Below the pieces are notes generated by a model. It was not told where the DNA came from and made no database searches. It saw only the letters and a list, made by a program, of their open reading frames with translations. A stretch of 64,000 nucleotides of DNA from Taeniopygia guttata (Eukaryota > Chordata > Aves > Passeriformes > Estrildidae). A program made the position numbers and the translations under genes. Shown piece by piece: positions 49,011-62,442 of the stretch (position 1 is its first letter; each line of letters opens with the position of its first letter). The stretch is from positions 18,181,001 to 18,245,000 of the forward strand of contig NC_133032.1 in NCBI RefSeq assembly GCF_048771995.1, in the 5' to 3' direction.

Positions 49011-51700
49011 TATTGCCTGTCCAAATATTTTAAAACAGAGCCAAATAGGCAATGACTAGGGCTCCTCCTCTGAAAGGAGTAGGGGAAATCCTTCGTAACA
49101 TTCAAGTTCTGTGTGCCTTGTCTACCCCACATTTTGTTTTCCTTTAAGGGCTTTGCTAGAGACTTCTGGTGGCTGCTTTTATTTTTCAGGGAAGTTATTG
49201 TCCACCCAGTCCTTCCCTCTTGTTTCACTCACAATGGACTATGGACTTTAAGTGTTAATGTGTGTCAGCCTAAATAATTAAAAGCAATGCACACTGTTTC
49301 CCAGAAAACTAGAAAGGTTGCAATCATGCTTCTTCCATCACAGAGAAATATGCAAACTCAAATCACAGTCAGCAGGAAAATGAATAAGCTATTTGATAAT
49401 ACCATGTGCAACAAAACAACATCATAAAAATGAAATTATTTAAAGTAGCATTCAAGCCACACAGTCATCATTGATTTAGTCTCCAATTATACAGAGGTAA
49501 TTGTATTAACAAACTGCCTTATTCAGTTTGGTGGGAAAACAATTGAAAGTTTTAATGTCCTGACATCTGCAAATAATAAATGATCTGTGCACCCAATCCA
49601 ACTAGAATCCTAATGCTTGTTTTGCCCAGGGCATATTACAGTAACAGTATGCCTGAGATGGAAGATACTTCTATGACTTTCTGGAGCCAAGACAGTTCTG
49701 GAATAAATCTAGAATAGAATAACCATTTTAGGAAATAAATATTGAAACATGCTAAAATAGATAAATGAATTAATGACCCTGAATATATTACTATTTACAA
49801 TACAGGTTCAATTGTGTGAATAGAAATGTTTACAACCTGCATTGCATTGAATATAGTGGGAAGAGTTTTAAAAGACTTAGTTTTGTCACTTCAACTGCTG
49901 AAGCCAGACTAACTCTAAATAAAATTTTACAGACTCTAAAAGCATCACGGGCTTTAGAGTCAGAATCCCATGTTTGACATGCTGTTGAACACCCCCACTA
50001 TCCTCCAAATGTTGGAATGCAGTTATGCCATAGGTGAGCTGAGCCACCTCTTGCCTGCCTTTCTTTCCCTTTAAATTCTCAAGCATTCCCAGGAGCCTAA
50101 TTTTTTCTGAACTGCACACTTTAATTGTTCATGGATTTTTTTGTTGCCCCTTCCACACCCAAAAAAATCCAGGAAGTGTGAAAGTGAGAATAATGCAGAG
50201 ATGTCCTTGGCTTTCATTTTCTGATGCAAGACGTAATACAAGCATTAATAGAATACCTGTTCTACCAAAGTATTTTAGTATACTAAATCTATACAAATAG
50301 AACTCTTAACAGAAACTATCTTTAATCTATGGTTTGTTCATAATCTCTTCTAAGGAATACCTTCCTTATCTCTAACTCTTCATTATGTGTGTCCTCTGTA
50401 AAAAAAGTGTTTGCTAATCAGGGGAGACCCTAACTTATTTACTGTTCTGATTTTCAGAGAGAATGGGACAAGATGGAAGATGGCTGCTTTACCACCCTTT
50501 ATTTTTTCTTGCCTTTTTTTTTTTTTAAAGATTTTCCTCCTGATTGTCACATGACATCGGAATATAAAATATTGTTTACTCCCTCAGCCTCTTGTCACAC
50601 CCCACATATTCTACTAATGCAGCAGGCAGTTCCTCATTACTAAGTTTCAAATCTAAACAATCTGCTGGCTCTATTCGCACTGTTCTGCAGGAGCTGCTCT
50701 TGGAGCAGCTGCACCTGCTGGCCCAGACTGTATTTGAATAGGAAGCAACAGCAAAGAATCAGTGGGGTCCTTAGCACTGGACTAGACCATGTGCCTTGTT
50801 TTTATCTAAATACCTGTTAGAAGCATAGGAGGTTTGTCTCTAGGAGTGAGTTTCTGAGAAAAAAAAAACCTAAGCTTGATTCTCAGAATATATAAATGCA
50901 ACCCTCGTTTTTATGCACTCTGGGGATCTGCTACCAGACTAGTTTTGTGGCTGCTCAGCAGCAGCAGCTAACAAAGCAGTGTCGGAATCTCTGGCAGTCC
51001 ATGACCTGCTAACCCTTTTTTCCTACTTTATATTTCTAAGTAGCTTGTTCCAGAAGAAGTTATCCACTATGAGCTCCCCTTAATCACTCTTAAAGGTCTG
51101 GACAAGTTAAACTTATGCACATATTTCCAAATAAGCTTGGTCTCCAGCCAATGATTGGTTTTCTGGCTTTTTTTCAGAATTCTTTCTCTTTTTTTTTTTT
51201 TTTTTTTTTTTCTTTTCCTTTTTTCTTTTTGACAGTGTTGGGGATACAACAGAATATTTTAGGCCTAAATTTAAAAGAAAATTACATAACCTGATGATGT
51301 TACTGCTCTTCATGAGGAGTCTAAAATGACATTGCTTTTTTGCCTTGCCATATCCTATGCAAACTCACATTTAGTTGACAAGGAAGAAGGACAGTTTCCC
51401 ATCATTTTCTTTTCCAATTCATAGTTTTCAAGCTATTTATTCCACTGAAAGATTATATGGATTATTTGTACACTATTTATCAATTTGCCTTATTCTAGGT
51501 CAAAACAACCACTTTTGAATGCATCATTTCTTTACAACTCATCTATAATTCTTCATTTGCAGATTTTTGAGATGTACAATTGTAAATGTCAGCAAAGTTC
51601 TGAAGTTCACTTCGTTATCCTGTTGAAAATATTTTTTAAAAATCAGCCCTCAGCCCCATATCTCTCACAGCCCAAACATCTCTTCACAGTTCAATGTATC
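49011..51700. other. Intergenic DNA, no gene seen
   Basis: AT-rich, with a T homopolymer of about 23 bases at 51189-51211 embedded in a wider T-rich tract. No supported exon. Confidence 0.55.
51189..51211. repeat. Poly(T) tract
   Basis: About 23 uninterrupted T within a longer T/C-rich stretch. No SINE body or retrocopy is recognisable next to it on either strand. Confidence 0.9.
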
Positions 51701-51713
51701 CTATCCTTTGCAG

Positions 51714-52260
51714 CTCTGTGTTGAGGTTCCCAGCATATACTGGGGTTTCCAGCATAAGGTAAGCCACGTCTAAGAGGGAGAAGCCAATGTGGGAGCTGGA
51801 GCAGCAGTTTGGTAGCTGGCAGAGCAAGGCAGCTGGGCTGTAAGCAGCCTGAGAGCATCCCAGGGAAATGGCTGGACAGAAGGAGGCAGGGGACACGACA
51901 GAACTGCCCATGTGACTGGCACAAGACTGGTGCCAAATGGTGCCAACACGACCCACCCCAAACGATTGTATTCCTCATTTTTGATTCAGCTGCAAGGCTG
52001 ATAACGCTGCCACTGTCAAGAGCTAATTGTGTTCACAGGAGTTGCCCTGTTTGTTCCTGGAAAGCCATGGAGCAGTGGTGCTGCTTCTGCAGCCCTGCGT
52101 TACACGAGGGCAGCGGGTCAGGAGCCTGCAATGCGCCGGCACTGCAGCACCAGCGCTGAGCTGGGCAGTCAGCACCCCTGCTCAGGGCACAGCTGTCCTC
52201 GCCAGCTCACAGCTGGCACAGCAAAGCCAGCTGGAATTCATCTTTCAACTTAAATCTTCA
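51714..52260 (+). other. GC-richer patch in the gene desert with an exon-like start
   Basis: The local GC rise contrasts with AT-rich flanks. At its left end an acceptor (CCTATCCTTTGCAG), 45 open nt (51714-51758) and a donor AAG|GTAAGC look like a small exon. The rest, 51760-52260, carries no recognisable domain in any frame. It may be a lncRNA locus or an old unrecognised repeat. Confidence 0.25.
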
Positions 52261-55200
52261 CAAATTATTATTTGAAACCTTTTTTTAAAATCTGCTACGT
52301 TGCATCTGCTGCCTTCTCTTCAGCCATTCCTTTTATAAATCTGTCTGAACAGAGTTTACACAGAGTTTGCACTCACGTTTATTTTACATGGTAAAGTTTT
52401 TTTAATAAGACCATATTATTTTTAGACTGTGGCCTTAGAACCTTCCAGATGTTGAGCAATCACACTGCAATATTTCTAGTAATACTCACTAGGAACAGAA
52501 ATTATGCTTAGGAGAAACAGATGCCAAGTACCACTCCTTTTCCCTGTGAAAACTGGTGAGATGTTTTGTTAATAGATGTTTCTCAGCTTTCTACATCTAT
52601 TGTGGTGATAATTGATGTTGTAATTGCAATAAGTGTATCATGTGCTCCAGAAACTATAGCAGAATGCAACTGCTATCACAATGCAGCAAACATAAAGGAT
52701 TGCCTGTATTCATTTGCGGTTTCCTAATCAATTGATTAAGAATCTGATTTTCCATCAAGCTCTCTGTTTGCAAGGTCACAAAGGCTGCTTTTCTTAGCAT
52801 GCAACGTGTGTTATGTTAGCTCACAGAATGTTTTCAAATGCAACATGAGCTGGAGGTGTGTTGCTTGATGGAAACAAGTCCACTGACTATGTATGTTTTG
52901 CTTAGGTGAATTGATAATACTGAGCAAAAAAAGAAGGCCTGGAGTAGCCCCCATGCTATAATTTGAGATATTCAGGACCTCTGTAACTCTTATTAGGTTA
53001 CTATGCAAACAATGAAAATGAGAACTTTTTGGAATGAGATTTTGCTGCAGAAACATGTAACATGTAACATTTTCTCTATTAATATAGACAATAAGTTGGC
53101 TGTATTAATTGGCTAGCTTTGATAAACTAAATTTCTGTGACTCTGCCTGATTTCCTTGCAAAATGTGAGCCTGTTTTTAAAGAGATTTGGTGAGAAAACA
53201 CAGCACGGTGAATTTCACTAACTTTGGCTGGCTTGTAATGGAAAGACCTGCAGTTACCCTCAGGCATGAACTTGGTTACATGAAGAATAAAAAATACAAA
53301 ATAAATCACATGCTTTAATTCTAAATTACATTATTTGATGTAATAAGAACTTCCATACCAGATAAAATCTAAATTAGTTGTCTGCCAATAGTAATTCCCA
53401 GATGTCTCTGAGGAAATTGGCCTATTCTTCAACCTCCTTTCCCCCCTCTGCAAGTATAATTGATAATTATGTAACAGTCTGACTCTAGGGGAGGTTATTT
53501 TCTAACCTCAGGCTGGTGGCTGATTTATGCCCTGAACTGTGAACATTTATATCCATTATGAATTTTTATCAGGTCCAATCTAATTCCCGCACAAATGTAT
53601 GAATATGTATGTATAACCTTTTACTGAATCCTGCTAAGCACTTGTCCTAAATGATATCATTTGCCAGCCTTTTACTTTCATTATGACCATCAGTATTTGC
53701 TTGGGGAATGTATCAGTGGTAGTGATAACCCCCAATATCCTTTCCCCCAGTAACTGCCTGCTCTGAACATCTTTCAAGCCTCAGCTGGATCCTGTGTGCC
53801 TGTGCTGGACCAGAAGGTAACAATCTCCAGCCTGCCAACAATTCCTGCTCCATCCCTCTTAGTCCAGACCTCACCTTTTACATTATGGGTTGACGACAGG
53901 CAGAAGGATGATGCTTGCAGTAAATGAAAAGGTTAAAGTGTCTTTAGGACTACATTCACTCTGCTGCACCATGACTTCCTAAATTTGTGGGGGTCATTTC
54001 CTTTTAATGTCAAGAGAAGAGTTTATTTTGGGGAGAAGTTGTTTTGGACTATGGGAAAGACATTAGTTTTGATTTGTGTTGGGTTAGGTCAAAGAGGTTC
54101 TTTTGTAAAATACTGGGGAGGGAGGACTTGATCTTTGGCTGGGCTATTACAGCTACATTTTATCACAGGAAAAGGGTAGATCATGTTTGATTTGGAGGAA
54201 ATTGGTTATACCTGCTAAAAGAATGTTTGACTAAGAATGATTCTGAATAGACAAGGAAGAACTGTTTTACCTAAGATGGAATTTCACTGAATGTCTACAT
54301 GGGCTAATTACTGCCATGATAAGAATAGTTGGATTTTGACTAAAGGCAAAAAAAGTGAGACAGACCGTAGGGAATATCATGCAGAAGCAGCAAGAAAAAC
54401 CAGTGTTTTCCTTTTTCCTCTCAGTCCTGAGATATTATTGGTGGCACCTGCAATGAAAAGAAGAAAATGAGGCCAAGTTCAATGGTCCGTGCATGAAAAA
54501 AAATACAAGTTTGTGAATCCCCATAACACACTCTCAGTGAGGAACTATTATTGGGCTGGAGAAGTTTGTTTATGAAGAACAGTAATATATGCAAAGCCAA
54601 AAGGGACATGTGGGGTGGTTACAACAGATAGTTGGCAGTAACTCCATACAGTGATCACAGTCCATATTAAGCATCTGTGGACTTAACCACAAAACTTCAA
54701 TTTTGGTGTAAATTCTTTAGCTTGGGAGTGAATGCTCAGATATGGTCTCTTATTGGTTTACTTAATTATATAATGAACAGCTCTGAAGTTTTTATTTGGA
54801 TTAAAATTTCACTGGAACTAAAGTAATTTAGATCTGAGGTTTTGGCTCTAATCCTTTCCCAGCTTGTACTCAATATAAATTACTCTTCTAGAACTATGAC
54901 ATGTTCAATTTATCCTCCATTTTAGATGGTTGAAAAGTGCATGCATAATTCTGTGTATGCCACACTTTCTGTAATCTACTGTGACAAATAGACCAAATGA
55001 CTGAAACTGCTAGGTAATACACTTTATTTTAGTCATGAATCCACACCCAGCTGTAGTTAAAATACCAGGCATTTGAATTATTTGATTTGAATCAATGCCA
55101 AATTCAATCTTATGCAAACACAGAAAGAGAGAGGGAAGAGAAGTCCTGGTATTAACCCAGTGATTTATGTGTGGGAACATAAGGCCATAACAAGCAGCAA

Positions 55201-58200
55201 TTGGCCAATTGTTAAAAAAGGAGTGGACCACCATGAAAAATCTGACAACTTTTCACTGGAGCTGCTGTGATTGTGGGGTTGGGAACATAGTGATAGTTTT
55301 ACACATAGATAATGACCACAAGAAAAGTAGACTCAGGGACCAGGAGTCCCCAAATTCCACCTTCTGTCAAAAACACTGGTCAAGCTCATCTCCACTCACA
55401 CGGGGAGGATTTCCATGGTGCAATACAACAGAGGTAACAAATATTCCCATTCTGGAGAGAAAACCAGAAAATACTTATATCACACCTGTCTGAGAGAAGT
55501 ATATATTTTTCATTATCTAATTCCAAATAACTCTGTCAAATTAAGAGCTGTCTCCAGAAATAATGAACCTTGGGGTTGAGTTTGCATCTCCTGGGTCAAT
55601 CTGATTTGCCCATTAGGGCCACGAGTTTAGGTACAGGGAGGCAAAGTCACCTGAACATTCCCCAGGAGAAAGGAGGAGTGCCTAGAGTTTTGTCAGCATT
55701 AGAAATCCCACAGGGATAATGACTTTGAGGATTATTTTATACTCTGAAATATTACTGTTTTTCTTTTTACTATGTAGCAAGGCCATTTTTGCATGGCCAA
55801 ATCATAGGAAAGACAGCCAAAACAATTTTTTAGCTACACCTACTAATTCCAGTATTCAACTCAACCCAACCAAAGAGGTTTCTGGATAGTGGCCTTGAAA
55901 GCTTGTTACTGTAGTTCTCTTTATTCACCAGAGAGGCTCTGAATGAACTTCCTCTGAAGTTACACATGGAAAGGTCCAACTCCTTGTAGCTCTTTAAACA
56001 ATTTTCTCCTCAGCCAGAGACCTACCCCCTAATTTGATGCCTCTCAGTGAATTTTTTTTTTCTCTCTCAATTATCATGCCAAATAGTTGTCCGCTTTGTT
56101 AGTTTTTTCACAGAAAGGCACCTGTTCAATTTTAGATACTGTTCAGCCTGTTCCACTTCAGTGGTCTGCACTACTCCTCCGAGAGCCCTGAGCTCTCCAC
56201 ATATTTCAGGCTGCCAGTTCTCTTATGTGCTTTTCCCCAGCAGCCAATTTTGCTTGGAAGCTCTTATGACTGAGCCAGCTTCCATTCCTTCATAAAGGGA
56301 TACCCTCTTGTTATTGCAATTGAGGAGTTTCATAAGAGGCTTTTAATCTCTCCAGAGTGTTGTTGTGTACAATAAAATCCTGAATTAAGCTTTACCTAAT
56401 GCTTGTTCATGCATTACTGATTTATTGGCAAATTGTATTTGTTTCTGCTGTTGACAAATACTTTTAGGTTTATTTCTAATACCACAATTCCATGATCAGA
56501 TTAGTACAGGCTTAAATAAAATGTTATATGCTTAGTTTGAGTAGCAGCAGCATTTCCAAACCTGAATCACTAATATGTACACTGCCATCTTGTGTCCTGA
56601 AATTCTAGATAATATAAAAATGTACAATATACATAGAGCTTTTCACAGAATAGGAGTTATATATATGAGTGGAATCTGCAAGGTTATCAAAAGATCTTTA
56701 CTGTAATTTCCTTCTTTTTCTTGTAAAATGTAAAATAGTCATTAAAACAGCAAGTCTCATTGATAACTCTAAATCCATCCTTTCTATGGATCTATTCCTT
56801 TTAATTAGTGATTTGTGGGTAACCCAGTGGGGAAAAAAAAGGCTACAAAGAAAATTCTTCTATAGCCAAGCCACTCTCTTTTCTAGCAATAAGAGACTCC
56901 AAGGTATGGCTCTGTTGCAAGGCAACCTCTGAGCTGGTGTGGGGTTCTCAGAGCAGTTCTATGCCAAATGTTTCTCTTCGGCCAAAAGGGGTATGATAGA
57001 AAAGACTGAAGACTTTTATTTTTAGCTGGAATCTCTCTCTTTGGAGCAACCATGGTCCGAACATAACTAGATCATCACAGAGTCTGCTCCAGTGCTCACC
57101 AGAGGACGGGGCACCTGGTTGCAAGAGGACCTAAAGTGATATGTACTTACAAAATTAAGAAAGTGAATCTAACATTTCTGCCCCACAGTGTTTATTCAAA
57201 ACTGGATTTAAAACACAAAACCGATGACATTTTGGTGGATGAAATAAGTACTGCATGTTCTTTCTCTAAAAATGATCATTCTTCATAACATGTTAATCAA
57301 AGAATCCTTTTTGTACATTCATACTTCTAATTGCTTTCACTGTATATAACATTTTGTCTTTTTGTCATGATTTGATTAATTTTAGCTTCTTTCTTCTGTT
57401 GTTTATTATTGTTTATTGTTAAATGTGTAGGAGCAGTCTCAAGCAGTTTTGAACAGTGGCTCTATAAAACCCCAAAGATTTACTCCATAGGGAGTAAAGC
57501 ATAGGGAGTGAGATAGGGAAAAGGGTGCAAAATCAAATACTAAGCTTAGAGACACCTGGGGCAGGGCAGAACATAGTAAAAACCTATCAGAGTAATAGAT
57601 GCCAAAGTAAAATGGCAGAAAACATTAACAGGGGACAGAATCACTCTTAGGCTTACCCGCTCAGACATTTGCCTCAGTTAGTGGCTTTCCATGCCAAAAA
57701 TTTTTCTTTCCACCTGTTTGGCATTTCTTAGCCAAGTGTGTACACACACTTGTGTACGTGAATTAAGAGTATAATTTGCCACCTCTGAAAGGCAAACACT
57801 TGAGGCACCCATTATTGTCTGAGGCAGGCAGGGCTTCTGTCTCCCAAGGTCGTTTTTTTATGCCTTACATGCATAATATAAAATGACAGTTTAAAGAACC
57901 TCCCTTTCTTGTGACATGAGCAGTTACAATAACTTGAAAGAGCTTTTGCTTCTGTAACAATACTTTTACAATACATTGCTGATTTATGATATTGTCTTCA
58001 AAAAGGAACGTGTGTATTGTGGTCTGGTTGCATAACCTCCTGCTCAGTAACAGGAGAACATTAAAACTGTTTGCACAACACAGTGTTTAAGTAATGCAAA
58101 AAGCTTATTGAAAAGGGCTTTGTAATTTCACAATCTGGAATGCTTTGCTAAGATTGTTAATGCTATTTTATTTACTTTATCTGCCCATAAGACTTCTGCC

Positions 58201-61200
58201 AGTTTTCTTCGTTTGCTAGTGGAGAGTCATACTTCCTTACTTTATATCCTTTACTGGGTTATTATCCAAGAGATTTTCAGATAGAAAAAGCTAATTGGCT
58301 ATATATGAGGAAAGATAAAACAATATAATTCCAATACTGCTAGAAGTTACATAAAATTAAGCAGGAAACTGTCGTCTGTAATCTCTGTTCTACTGTAACC
58401 TTTGATGTGGTGTGCATTTACCTCCCTGGTGACTGAGTAGCACTGGCTGGGATAGCTACGGGAAAAGCAGAAGAGGGAAAACTACTGCAAACAGAGCAGG
58501 TCTGGGAGGAGAGCTGATGTCTTCAGTTCCTGGAAATTGCTGGCTGACACAGCCTGTGACTGCTCAGTCCAAGCCTCTCAAGCATGCCATGCTCCAGCTT
58601 TTCAGTGTCTGCCAACAGTTGCCATACTGTGTTGGACTGTATAATGTCCTAGTAATGGATGAAAGTTTGTTGTTTCCATTTCCAGTTTGCTTTCCATTAG
58701 CTGGTTCATTTTGTCACTGTGAGACCTTCACTGATGCTAGAAGATGCCTGTCCATCAGCTGGCCCATTTTGGTAACTACATACCAACAGAAGTGGATGTG
58801 GGAGACAAAATACTAGGGATAATTCTATGTGAATGGAACCTGTCCCCTCTGGATGAGTTACTACATGCTGCAGTACCATGTCTGAGCTGCTGGGTGAATC
58901 CTAAATGTGAACTTTGGAGAAAATACTAGCTCAAGTTTAGACTTTCACATTCCCATATAAGAGTGCCCTCTGACCACCTAAAGTCATGAACATTAGCCAA
59001 AATTGAAAGCCCTGTGTGCAGGTGGGTCCAGCTAAACCAACAGTGTCCTTTAAAGATCAACAAACACTCAGAGCAAGAACAGCATCAGGGAAGGGCAGAT
59101 GGAGCTGCACTGAACAAAACTTCAAAGCATTTATTTGTATTTTATCCTGTAATTAAGTTTAATATTTCTAAGCTTTTCCAGGGGTACAAACCCTACTATG
59201 TCTGTTATGGCAATCTTGGCTCTCCTTGTAGAAGTAAACTACCCCACATCCCTAGAGCACGTGCTACATCTCCCAGAGGCCTTGCATGTACTTTATTTCT
59301 CACGCATACTTGTCTGAACAAAAAGGAGCTCTGCCACTGAGCGCAAAATAACAGGTCTTGAATTTAAAGTTTCATAGGTTTTTGTTTTATGTTTTAACAA
59401 AGCTGCCTTTCCTTTAAAGTGCCCATCTGCAAGGCTATAAACATTAGTGAGGAAGCCTCTGCTGAGGTTTATTTTCTGTTAGCAAGAGCAGTTGGCCATC
59501 TGCCGGGTAAAAGGAAAGCTGGGCTTTGGTGGATTTGGAAGCAAAGGTCACAAACAGCACATCCCAGTCCTTTGCCAATGACACATTTAGGCTGTGACAG
59601 ATCAGAAAATGTTTTGTAAATCCACCCTGCTCAACTTTCCAGGTCTCCTTAGATCAGAACTCAGTATCATGGAATCTCAAATGGCCTTCACACAGAAATG
59701 CTGTCTGCGTAAGATAATTGCTGTCCCCAAATGCTGTAGGTTAAATGAAAAGGTGTCACCAGGTCTCAGGGACCAGCTTCAGCCTCTGTGTTTCAGGATG
59801 AGAGATGGAGATGGCTGTGGTAGCTGGGGACTCCAGGACGCACTTCTGGGCCTGTGCTGGGACCTCCTGCAGGGATTTTCAGGGCTGAGGACAAAACTTG
59901 TCACACCAGTGCTGATAAAAATCAGCTCATTCCAGGTCAGCACTCCAGAGGTCTGAGGGATGCTTGTGCAGCTGGCTCTGGAGTCTTGTTCCAACACCTG
60001 GCACATTCTGAAGAGTCTTGGAAGGAACATACAAGGTAAGATAGAGTGAGAAATCAAGGGTTGACAGGGGAAAAAAAAACCCCAAACTTGGAAATATTTT
60101 CTTTTAAACCCAGTCAAAACATAACTGACTCAAATCTCAAGATTGACAAGGCATAAGGATCAAGTTTTCCTGTTTTATCACAACCAACAGTGCCATACAA
60201 ATCAAGTAAGAGCTACGGAAGGCAGGAACACCTGGCAATTCTGGGATAACAGTATCACCCAGAAAATAAATTTGAGGCAAATAATTTTTCCTTTTTAATT
60301 TTTAATGGCTTTTAGAAACTGCTTAGAAGCTGCAGTAAAATGTATTTAGATACTATAACAAAAATGTTTAGAAGATACTTTGCTGATATATAAATACACA
60401 ATTCAGTTGATTACAAAATAATTGCTAAAAAGCTTTCCGTAAAAGCCCCTCAAAATTCAAAAGCAGTGCTTTCTGCTCTGAGAGTTGGAGAATTTGAATG
60501 ATGTACTGAGCACTAAATGAGGAATTTAAACATCTTAATGGAGGCATAAGACAGAAATGATTTCTAGCCATTTAAGGAAAAATTTGAACACAGAAGAAAA
60601 ACCTCACATTAGGGGCTCAAGAACAGCCATTTTAGCTCTGTCTTGCTTCCCTATGTACCAGGAGTCACACTTTCCATTCCAGCTGAAACTTGCTATTTTA
60701 ATTGGAGTAAGGCAGTTTTAATGCTCTTGGCCCAAGTGCTTTGTACCAAGATGTCCAAGCAAGTGCTACCATTGTCACAGCAAGCTAATTGTTCTGATAA
60801 ATGTCTCCATTTTCTAACTCTCCCTCTTCTGAATTTATTATCATGGTTTTATTCTTCCTTCAGTCACAAGGTTGTACTATTTTCCTTAACTGCCCTCTTA
60901 AAACTAGTGCATCCATAGGCCAGGAGGGAGTGCTCTAGCATGGGAGCCAACACTATTATATTCCAGAGTCCTGATGTTCCAGCAAGCTTGGGAATAATTG
61001 CCCTGAGGTTTCTCACCAAGCTGCTTTCAGCTCACAAGGGCATGAAGAATCACTTAGTACCTCTTTTTATGCCTAGTCATTAGGTATATTTACAGTAGTG
61101 CTTTCTCCCTCAAAGTCTGGCACTGCTTTCTTTGCCCCTACTTTCTGTTTTACAACTGTTCCTTTGCCCCTAAACTTCCAGTCCTGCAGCGCTGAGGAGC

Positions 61201-62395
61201 CATGAACACAAGGACAGCTTGTTTTTTCACTTCTCAACACACAAAGAATGTTGTGTTAAAGAGGAAATAAATTCTGTTTTTCTCTCATTTGAAAATGCCT
61301 ACCTTCTTCAGCGACATCACTGCATGTAATGGAGCAGTAAGCTGGTCCCCTATCAAACAAAGCAAGCAGCAGAGATTAATTATCTCACAAATATTTTGGA
61401 GAATCAAGCAGTTCACCCATTTGTGCTGCTCCATTTCCCGTGTTTTCAGCTGAAAGAGCAGGCTGCTGTCTAAATTGATGGCATCCTTTTCAGCTGAGAC
61501 CAGCTTAATCTATTTTGTGTTCTTCAAAAAAGGAGATGCCTTTGTTGTCCCTTGTATTGCCACATTGCTCTATCGAAACAAAGCACTGGAGAACAGCACT
61601 GGCTTGACAGTGCCCGAGACTGGAGTCCTCAGGTCTGGCAAGGCAGCAGCAGCAGGAGCATTTAAGGTGTCCTGCTGCTGTAAATTCCACAGGATAAGCT
61701 GACGCCAGTCATTAATTGTATACACTTAATTAAACTTCTACAAGGTGTAAATCAAATATGCAGGTGGATTCAAATTCACATCATCTTCAGGAAGGAAACG
61801 ACATTTTAAAAAGCTAAAATCAACAAATAACCAATATTTCCAAAAAGGAGAGGGAGACAGACAGCCAAGCTGCCGGCTAGTGACTGTCACTGTTCTGTCT
61901 GCTTTAGCAGTGCTTGCTTACTTATCAGTAATGATGTTTTTTAGTGGTTCCTACCCATGAATGTCCACTTTGCTCTTCTCAATGAGGGTCTCTCTGTCAT
62001 CACAAAGACAGTTTAGCTGCCTATGGAGCAGCTGCTGAACTGCTCCAATTTATGGCCTTACATATTCAGGTAAACTGCCACTCATTTCTCTTAATACACT
62101 GTGTTGTAATTTGAAAAATCCTGAAAATCAATCCTTTTCATCAGCATTCTGATGTTAAAACTGTATTTTAAAAACAGCAACAGATTTGCATCTGAGCAGA
62201 AATGTTGCTTTTACTCATTCATATATTCTATTCAACTGCCTTGGACTGCCCCAGCCTAAACTAGAGTTGAATCAACATTTGTTTTGTTTCACATAATGAC
62301 AGAATTAGCTACATTTGTTCAAACTTCCTTAATTTACTACCTGATCTCATTATTCAGAATTCAGTCTCCTCCTTTTGCTTTTTCTTTGAGCTCAG
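52261..62395. other. Intergenic DNA, no gene seen
   Basis: AT-rich region. Short open frames occur throughout but none has a recognisable domain or paired splice sites strong enough to call. A weak exon-like stretch ends at the GTAAGA donor near 60035. Confidence 0.5.
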
Positions 62396-62442
62396 AAGGG
62401 GAAGAACTGAACGACTTAGATCCAGTTCCAAGGAAAAGGAGA
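62396..62442 (+). other. Orphan exon-like segment
   Basis: A strong pyrimidine-rich acceptor (CTTTTTCTTTGAGCTCAG) precedes 47 nt, followed by a perfect donor AGA|GTAAGT. In the frame open across the acceptor it reads GEELNDLDPVPRKRR, an acidic then basic, NLS-like stretch. I do not recognise the protein and see no partner exon in the window. Confidence 0.3.

Noticed and set aside
51181-51240. Poly(T) tract as the tail of a - strand retrocopy or SINE
   Set aside because: The sequence next to it shows no SINE promoter boxes, gene similarity or target-site duplication that I could find.
59854-60039. Possible exon ending at the GTAAGA donor near 60035
   Set aside because: The acceptor side is ordinary and the translation shows nothing recognisable. 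The evidence is weaker than for the segments reported.
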